DNA of 64,000 nucleotides from Microbacterium excoecariae (lineage in GTDB: Bacteria; Actinomycetota; Actinomycetes; Actinomycetales; Microbacteriaceae): the NCBI RefSeq assembly GCF_011326725.1, contig NZ_JAANCO010000001.1, forward strand, positions 2,331,115 to 2,395,114, written 5' to 3'. A program made the translations under genes and the position numbers. Below, piece by piece: positions 59,241 through 64,000 of this stretch; position 1 is the stretch's first letter, and each line of letters starts with the position of its first letter. The notes under the pieces were generated by a model, which made no database searches, was not told the origin of the DNA, and was given only the letters and a program-made list of their open reading frames with translations.

Positions 59241-60275
59241 ATGTCGATCACGCTGCGCGCGGTTGCGCAGGACGCGGGGGTCTCGATCAGCACCGCATCG
59301 CGGGCGCTGAACGGATCTCCGCTCATTTCGCACGAAACCCGCACGCTCGTCGAGGGCTCGGCGCAGAAGCTGGGCTACCGCCCGAACCGCGCCGCCAGCG
59401 CGCTGCGCTCGAAGCGCTCGCGCCTTATCGGCCTCGTGATGAACAACCTCGTCAATCACTCCTTCCACACAATCGCCGAGGTCACCCAGCGCAAGGCCGC
59501 GAGCGAGGGCTATCAGGTCATCCTGTCCACGACGGGCGGCGACCCCGCCGCCGAGCAGGATCTCCTCCGCACCCTCTCCGACCACGGCGTCGATGGCACC
59601 CTGATTATCGGAAGCGGCCAGAACGCCGCGACGACCAACGGCTTCCTCGCCGACGGCATGGCGGTCGTCAACGTCATTCGGTCGTCACGAGACAGCCTCG
59701 CGCCGACGGTACTCGCGGCCGACCGCGACGGCGCCTTCGAGGCGACCCGCCACCTGGCCGGCCTGGGCCACCGACGCATCGGCTACATCGGCGGCGAGCC
59801 GACGTCGGATTCGGGGCGCGAGCGACATGCCGGCTACTCCGAGGCCCTCGAGGCCGAGGGCCTCGCGTACGACCCCGACCTCGTCATCCGCGGCCCCTTC
59901 ACCCAGGACTTCGGCGCCGACGCCGCGCGCGAGCTTCTCGCCCGCCGTACGGGCATGACGGCGCTCTTCGCCGCCAACCACGAGGCCGTGTTCGGGGTTC
60001 TGCCCGTGCTTGCCGCGGAGCAGGTGCGGATCCCCGATGACCTCGCCCTCGCTTGCTTCGAGGACATGCCCCTGCTGCAGATGTGGCACCCGCCCGTGAC
60101 CGTCGTCGACAACGGCGCGTCGGAGATCGCCGAGCTCGCCGTCGATCTCCTCCTGAACCAGATCGGCGCCCCCACCGATCCTGAAAACCTGCGGCGTCTC
60201 GCCCGCACCTACCGCGTGGGCGCGCGGCTCATAGAGCGCGCCTCCACGGCACCTCCCGTTACCCGAAAGAGCTGA
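59241..60275 (+). CDS. LacI family transcriptional regulator
   Basis: 344-residue regulator. N-terminal LacI helix-turn-helix (LRAVAQDAGVSISTASRALN near residues 5-24), hinge GYRPNRAASALRSKRS, then a periplasmic-binding-protein-like effector domain with IGLVMNNLVNHSF and HRRIGYIGGEP. The ATG at 59241 has GGGGAGGA upstream, preferred over in-frame codons from 59103. It is divergent from the dapA-family operon and six bases before a PLP enzyme gene. Confidence 0.93.
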   Translation: MSITLRAVAQDAGVSISTASRALNGSPLISHETRTLVEGSAQKLGYRPNRAASALRSKRSRLIGLVMNNLVNHSFHTIAEVTQRKAASEGYQVILSTTGGDPAAEQDLLRTLSDHGVDGTLIIGSGQNAATTNGFLADGMAVVNVIRSSRDSLAPTVLAADRDGAFEATRHLAGLGHRRIGYIGGEPTSDSGRERHAGYSEALEAEGLAYDPDLVIRGPFTQDFGADAARELLARRTGMTALFAANHEAVFGVLPVLAAEQVRIPDDLALACFEDMPLLQMWHPPVTVVDNGASEIAELAVDLLLNQIGAPTDPENLRRLARTYRVGARLIERASTAPPVTRKS

Positions 60276-60281
60276 TTGATC

Positions 60282-61172
60282 ATGCCCGCCACACCAGTCG
60301 TTGTGACGATTTCCCAGCCCGACCTGGCTCACGCCGGCGTGCCGGTCGCGGATCGCCTCCGCGTGCACCCCTTCGATCACCCCGTCGTCGATGCCATGAA
60401 CCTCGGCATCACGCGCGGCGACGGCATCTTCGAGACGGTCGGGATCCACCGCGGTCGGGTGCAGGGCGTTGAGGAGCACCTCGCGCGCTTCGCGCGTTCG
60501 GCGGCCATGCTCGAGCTGCCGGAGCCCGATCTGGAGGCCTTCCGCGCGGCCGTCGACCTCGGGGTGTCTCACCTGGGCGACGTCGAGGATGCCTACTGCA
60601 AGTACGTCTACACCCGCGGCATCGAGAGCCGGAGCTTCGAGCCCACCGGCTACGCCTTCATCGACGTCAACCCCGACTGGACGCGCGAGCGCACGGAGGG
60701 CATTGCCGCCGTCACCCTTACGCGCGGGTACCCGCTCGACATCGCGCAGCGCGCCCCCTGGCTGCTGCAGGGCGCGAAAACCCTGTCGTACGCCGTGAAC
60801 CGCGCCGTCCTGCGCGAGGCCGCCCGGCGCGACGCCGAGGACGTGATCTTCACCACCACCGACGGCTACGTGCTGGAGGGCCCGACCTCGACGCTGCTCC
60901 TCCGCTTCGGCGACGAGTTTGTCACGCCGACGCCCGAGCACGGCGTCCTCGTCGGCACCGCCCAGCTCGGCGCCTTCGAGTACCTCGCCTCGCACGGCCA
61001 CCGCACCACCTACCGCGACGTGCGAGTCGAGGAGCTGGCCGAGGCCGACCAGCTCTGGCTGACGAACAGCCAGCGTCTCGCTGCCCCTCTCCGCCGCCTC
61101 GACGGCCGCGAGTTCCCCGTCGACCGCACCTTTACCGCCGGCCTGAACACCTTCCTTCGCGTCCGCAGCTGA
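60282..61172 (+). CDS. Class IV aminotransferase, aminodeoxychorismate lyase-like
   Basis: 296-residue fold-type IV PLP enzyme. Lysine 166 in LLQGAKTLSYAVN binds PLP, and YVLEGPTSTLLLRF is the phosphate loop typical of 4-amino-4-deoxychorismate lyase (PabC); GDGIFETVGI is also conserved. I chose the ATG at 60282 over a TTG at 60276. No pabA or pabB is in the window, so a role in folate is likely but not proven; a D-amino acid or branched-chain aminotransferase is possible. It is probably co-transcribed with the LacI gene. Confidence 0.85.
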   Translation: MPATPVVVTISQPDLAHAGVPVADRLRVHPFDHPVVDAMNLGITRGDGIFETVGIHRGRVQGVEEHLARFARSAAMLELPEPDLEAFRAAVDLGVSHLGDVEDAYCKYVYTRGIESRSFEPTGYAFIDVNPDWTRERTEGIAAVTLTRGYPLDIAQRAPWLLQGAKTLSYAVNRAVLREAARRDAEDVIFTTTDGYVLEGPTSTLLLRFGDEFVTPTPEHGVLVGTAQLGAFEYLASHGHRTTYRDVRVEELAEADQLWLTNSQRLAAPLRRLDGREFPVDRTFTAGLNTFLRVRS

Positions 61173-61456
61173 CCGACACAATCCGGCAGCCGCACGGCGC
61201 CCAGCATCCCCGCGCTGACGGCACCCCCGGCGGGCTTATACAGCGCCTCACCCCCGGTGCACTCAAGCCCCACGGCACCTCTGGCGGATCGACGCCCCAC
61301 GGCACGCCCTGCGCCCCCGGGTGCACTCAAGCCCCGCAGCACCCCCGCGGGGCTCGAGCCGCACGTCGCCCCCGACGCCCACCGCACGCACCGGTCCGTC
61401 CTTGACGGGCCCGCGCCTGACGGCACCGGCCCGACTCCCCCACCGAACACCCCCGC
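61173..61456. repeat. Degenerate GC-rich direct repeats between convergent genes
   Basis: The 284 bases hold diverged repeats of about 30-60 bases. The clearest pair is CCCCCGGTGCACTCAAGCCC (61251-61270, continuing to 61279) and its near copy at 61314-61343, about 62 bases apart. Shorter GGCACC-centred copies occur near 61219, 61273, 61300, 61338 and 61424. They share no clear sequence with the array at 5023-5811 but occupy the same kind of place, between convergent stops. No gene is seen. Confidence 0.6.
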
Positions 61457-62785
61457 TCACCCCGGTTCCCCCGCCGGGACGAAACTCACGCGCCGCGGCG
61501 GTCTGTCGATGACCGTCGTGCCGCCCGCGGGCGGCGTCCACGCGAGGTGGCCGCCCGGCCCCTGCGCGACGCGCCACCCCGTCGCGTGTTTCAACGTGTG
61601 GTGCCGCTTGCACAGGCACGCGAGGTTCGTGACCGCCGTCGGTCCGCCGCGCGCGTGGTCGATCGTATGGTCGATGTCGCAACGCCTGGCCGGCTGGCGG
61701 CACCCGGGGAATCGGCAGTGCTGGTCCCGCGCCCGCAGGAATCGCTGCTGCGCCGCGGTCGGCGCGTAGCGGTCGGTCGCGAGGACCGTGCCGGTGACCG
61801 GATCCGTCAAGAGCCGATCCCATCCGCTCGCCCCGCCCGCGAGGCGCCGGGCGGATTCCGGATCCACGGGGCACCGCCCGTCGAGCTCGCCCGGCGTCGC
61901 CGCCGCCCCGGTTAGCGTCGTAACGGGGATCGTCACCTGGACGTGCGCCCGGATGGCGCCGAGCCCGCCCGGCGCCTGATCGGACGCGTGATCCACCGCC
62001 GGTGTGCCGGTGAGAAGCATGTCAAGCGCCAGGTCGGCCCGCGTCTGGTCGGCCGTGCGCGTGTCGGCCCACTGCTCGCCCGCGCCCTCCCCCGAACCAT
62101 CACCCTCCCGCGCCGCCCGCCGCGCGTCGTCCTGCAGCACCCGCGCCTGGCGCGTGAGCCGGTCGTACGTGCCGTGGATCTCGGCGCTCGGCCCGATGAT
62201 GCCCAGCATCGACGTTGCCTGGTCGATGTCGCTGACGAACACCCGCCGCGACGCGACCGCGGCCACCCGCTGGGCCGCCTCCGTGCGCGGCGCGTGTCGC
62301 TCGGCCGCCTGCGCCGCGTATCGCGCGGTGGCCGCCGGCGTCGAGTCCTCGGCCACCGCCAGCGCGTCGACCTCGTAGGATCCGCGCGTCGACGGATCCG
62401 CAATCCGCGCCCCGGCCTCGGCGATCGCGTGCGCGTGGCGGTCGTCGATCCGGCCCTCGCGGAGCGCGTGGAGCGTCGCCGGGAACCCGCCCACGAGCCG
62501 CGCGGCCTCGGCCATGCGCGACTGTACGCGACGATCGTTAGCCCGCAGGGGCGCCGCGAGCGTCGCGGCCATGAGCCGCCGCGGCATCTCGCGCTCGCGG
62601 GAGGCCGCCGCGCCCACCCGCGCCGTCTGCGCCGCGGCGATCGCGTCGGCGCGGGCGAGGAGCGTCGCCTTCTGCGCCGCTAGGCCGGCCTCGGCGGCGC
62701 GAATCTCGACGAGCGCCCGCGCGATCTCCTCCGCCTGACGCATCTCCTCGCGCGTCGCGAACCCACCCGCCTCGCGTCGCTCCAT
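61457..62785 (-). CDS. DUF222 / 13E12-family protein with HNH endonuclease domain
   Basis: 442-residue actinobacterial 13E12-type protein. An alanine- and arginine-rich helical DUF222 domain (RRLMAATLAAPLRANDRRVQ, then REGRIDDRHAHAIAEAG) is followed by a C-terminal HNH domain with zinc cysteines in CRFPGC and CLCKRHH and the HNH core DIDHTIDHARGG. The ATG at 62785 has AGGAGG 11 bases upstream; a GTG at 62794 is too near that site. These proteins occur in many copies in Actinobacteria and are suspected mobile or repeat-associated nucleases; their role is unknown. Confidence 0.9.
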   Translation of the reverse strand: MERREAGGFATREEMRQAEEIARALVEIRAAEAGLAAQKATLLARADAIAAAQTARVGAAASREREMPRRLMAATLAAPLRANDRRVQSRMAEAARLVGGFPATLHALREGRIDDRHAHAIAEAGARIADPSTRGSYEVDALAVAEDSTPAATARYAAQAAERHAPRTEAAQRVAAVASRRVFVSDIDQATSMLGIIGPSAEIHGTYDRLTRQARVLQDDARRAAREGDGSGEGAGEQWADTRTADQTRADLALDMLLTGTPAVDHASDQAPGGLGAIRAHVQVTIPVTTLTGAAATPGELDGRCPVDPESARRLAGGASGWDRLLTDPVTGTVLATDRYAPTAAQQRFLRARDQHCRFPGCRQPARRCDIDHTIDHARGGPTAVTNLACLCKRHHTLKHATGWRVAQGPGGHLAWTPPAGGTTVIDRPPRRVSFVPAGEPG

Positions 62786-62949
62786 CGGTCTCACCGCCTC
62801 CTGTTCGATACCCTCAGATTAGAAGAGAGGTACGACATTTAGAGGAGGAATGTGGATTCTGTGGAGAACATATCTTCGGATGAAGATTGAGCGACGAATG
62901 ATCCACGGACAGCCCAATCGATCGCCCTCACAGCATCCCGCGGCCTTCC

Positions 62950-63768
62950 CTACTTGACCGCGCCACCCGCCGCCCCGGCGGCGATGTACCGCTGCGCGAA
63001 GATGAGGAGCACAAGCGCCGGGATCGAGGCGATCACGGCCGTCGCCATGACGGGCCCCCAGCTCTGCACGTTGCCCTGCAGATAGTTGTAGATGCCGAGG
63101 GTGATGGGCTTGACGCTCTCATCCGTCGTCAGCGTCAGAGCGAAGATGAAGTCGCTCCACGCGAACAGGAAGCTGAACAACCCCGCCGTGATGAGGGCGT
63201 TGCGGCTGACGGGAAGCACGATCGACCAGAAGGCGCGGAACTGCGTCGCCCCGTCGACGCGCGCGGCCTCGACGATCGAGTCCGGGATGGACCGCATAAA
63301 GGCGCTCATGATGAGGATGGCGAACGGAACGGCGTGCGTCGCATCGGCGAGGATCAGACCGGGAATGGTGTTCACGATCCGCAGATCGTTGAAGAGCGTG
63401 TAGAGCGAGTTGGCGATCACGATGCCGGGGATCATCTGGGCAAGCAGCAGGGCGAACATGAACACGCCCTTACCGCGGAGCGCGAACTTCGCCACGGCGT
63501 ATGCCGCGGGGGCGGCGATCGCGAGCGTGAGGAGCACGGTGCCGAGTGCCACGACGAGACTGACCCCGAGTCGCGGGAGCTGCTGGCTGAAGGCGAGACG
63601 GTACCCGTCGAGCGTCGGATCCGTCGGGAAGAACGCACTCGAGGCGGCAGTTCCACCCCCTTGGAACGAGGTGTTCACCATCCAGTAGACGGGAAAGAGC
63701 ATGAGCGCGAGCAGCAGGATCCCGAAGGCCGTGTGCAGCGCTCGGCGCGTGCGCGTGGTGGTGATCAT
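62950..63768 (-). CDS. Carbohydrate-type ABC permease (MalG-like)
   Basis: 272-residue permease of the CUT1 family, six helices. It begins MITTTRTRRALHTAFGILLL; the EAA loop reads IVEAARVDGATQFRAFWSIV, the MalG-type signature. It follows the MalF-like gene by 8 bases. Substrate unknown, because the binding protein and regulator are outside the window. It ends 165 bases from the divergently transcribed direction of the HNH gene; 62786-62949 contains a small A+T-rich patch but no gene. Confidence 0.92.
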   Translation of the reverse strand: MITTTRTRRALHTAFGILLLALMLFPVYWMVNTSFQGGGTAASSAFFPTDPTLDGYRLAFSQQLPRLGVSLVVALGTVLLTLAIAAPAAYAVAKFALRGKGVFMFALLLAQMIPGIVIANSLYTLFNDLRIVNTIPGLILADATHAVPFAILIMSAFMRSIPDSIVEAARVDGATQFRAFWSIVLPVSRNALITAGLFSFLFAWSDFIFALTLTTDESVKPITLGIYNYLQGNVQSWGPVMATAVIASIPALVLLIFAQRYIAAGAAGGAVK

Positions 63769-63776
63769 GACGGTCC

Positions 63777-64000
63777 TTACTCGTCCACGGCGCGGCGGTT
63801 AAGCCGCAAATAGACGATGGCAAAGGCGAGCGATACGAGGATGAGGATGTTGCTCACGGCGGCACCGGTGCCGAACGAGAACTCCTCGAAGGAGCGACGA
63901 TACGAGTCCGTCGCGAGCGTCTGGGTGGCGTTCGCGGGACCGCCACCGGTCAGCCCGACGATGATGTCGAGCACCTTCAGTGTGTAGACGACGCCGAGCA
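63777..64000 (-). CDS. Carbohydrate-type ABC permease (MalF-like), 5' part outside window
   Basis: Only the last 74 codons are in the window. The frame is open to base 64000 and reads VYTLKVLDIIVGLTGGGPAN, the typical C-terminal region of MalF-like CUT1 permeases, then SYRRSFEEFSFGTGAAVSNI and a last helix. It is upstream of and nearly joined to the MalG-like gene. The short open frame from 63974 is only an internal Met. Confidence 0.85.
   Translation of the reverse strand, partial: LGVVYTLKVLDIIVGLTGGGPANATQTLATDSYRRSFEEFSFGTGAAVSNILILVSLAFAIVYLRLNRRAVDE

Overview
The window is high-G+C DNA (roughly 70% by eye) from an actinobacterium, most likely Microbacteriaceae and Microbacterium-like. 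The evidence is the housekeeping block at the left (rplM, rpsI, glmM, glmS, coaA), leaderless-type gene starts with a TANNNT box 6-7 bases before ATG, a true aerobic formylglycine-generating enzyme, a 13E12/DUF222-HNH gene, and lipoproteins with canonical lipoboxes. I see no rRNA, tRNA or CRISPR array.

Layout. 1-8120 is core: partial glmS, coaA, ppx-like, FGE, two DUF202 membrane proteins, a 0.7-kb array of an 18-base motif in alternating orientation between convergent genes, then glmM, rpsI and rplM. 8302-19463 is one 11-gene minus-strand operon: a branched-chain-type ABC importer (livKHMGF), MmgE/PrpD, an N-carbamoylsarcosine-amidase-like hydrolase, two polysaccharide-deacetylase-fold proteins (one without its metal histidines), an MFS transporter and an old yellow enzyme. 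A divergent IclR regulator and a secreted tannase/feruloyl esterase follow. 22532-43927 holds two paralogous modules, each with two NtaA/DszA-type flavin monooxygenases, a five-gene Opp/Dpp ABC importer and a flavin reductase; an aldo/keto reductase, an NADPH:FMN reductase, a GntR regulator and a DHA2 exporter lie among them. 44101-58959 is a 12-gene hydantoin-type operon: DapA-family lyase, FAD amine oxidase, metal amidohydrolase, HyuA, HyuB, Opp importer, dihydropyrimidinase, GntR. 59241-64000 has LacI, a PabC-like PLP enzyme, a DUF222-HNH protein and the start of a sugar-type ABC importer.

How it works together (inference). From 8.3 to 59 kb this is an accessory catabolic island for small nitrogen-containing organics: importers bring in peptide-like, imide, hydantoin or polyamino-carboxylate substrates; two-component flavin monooxygenases and hydrolases cleave C-N bonds; FAD oxidase, DapA-type lyase and reductases finish the breakdown. 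Seven promoter regions carry two pentamers 6 bases apart, related to the GlnR-box pattern GTnAC-n6-GaAAC, about 70-135 bases before the start codon, which suggests common nitrogen control. The hexamer GGATCC is very frequent (about 135 by hand count) but scarce in the liv/IclR/tannase segment, a possible sign that this part arrived more recently.
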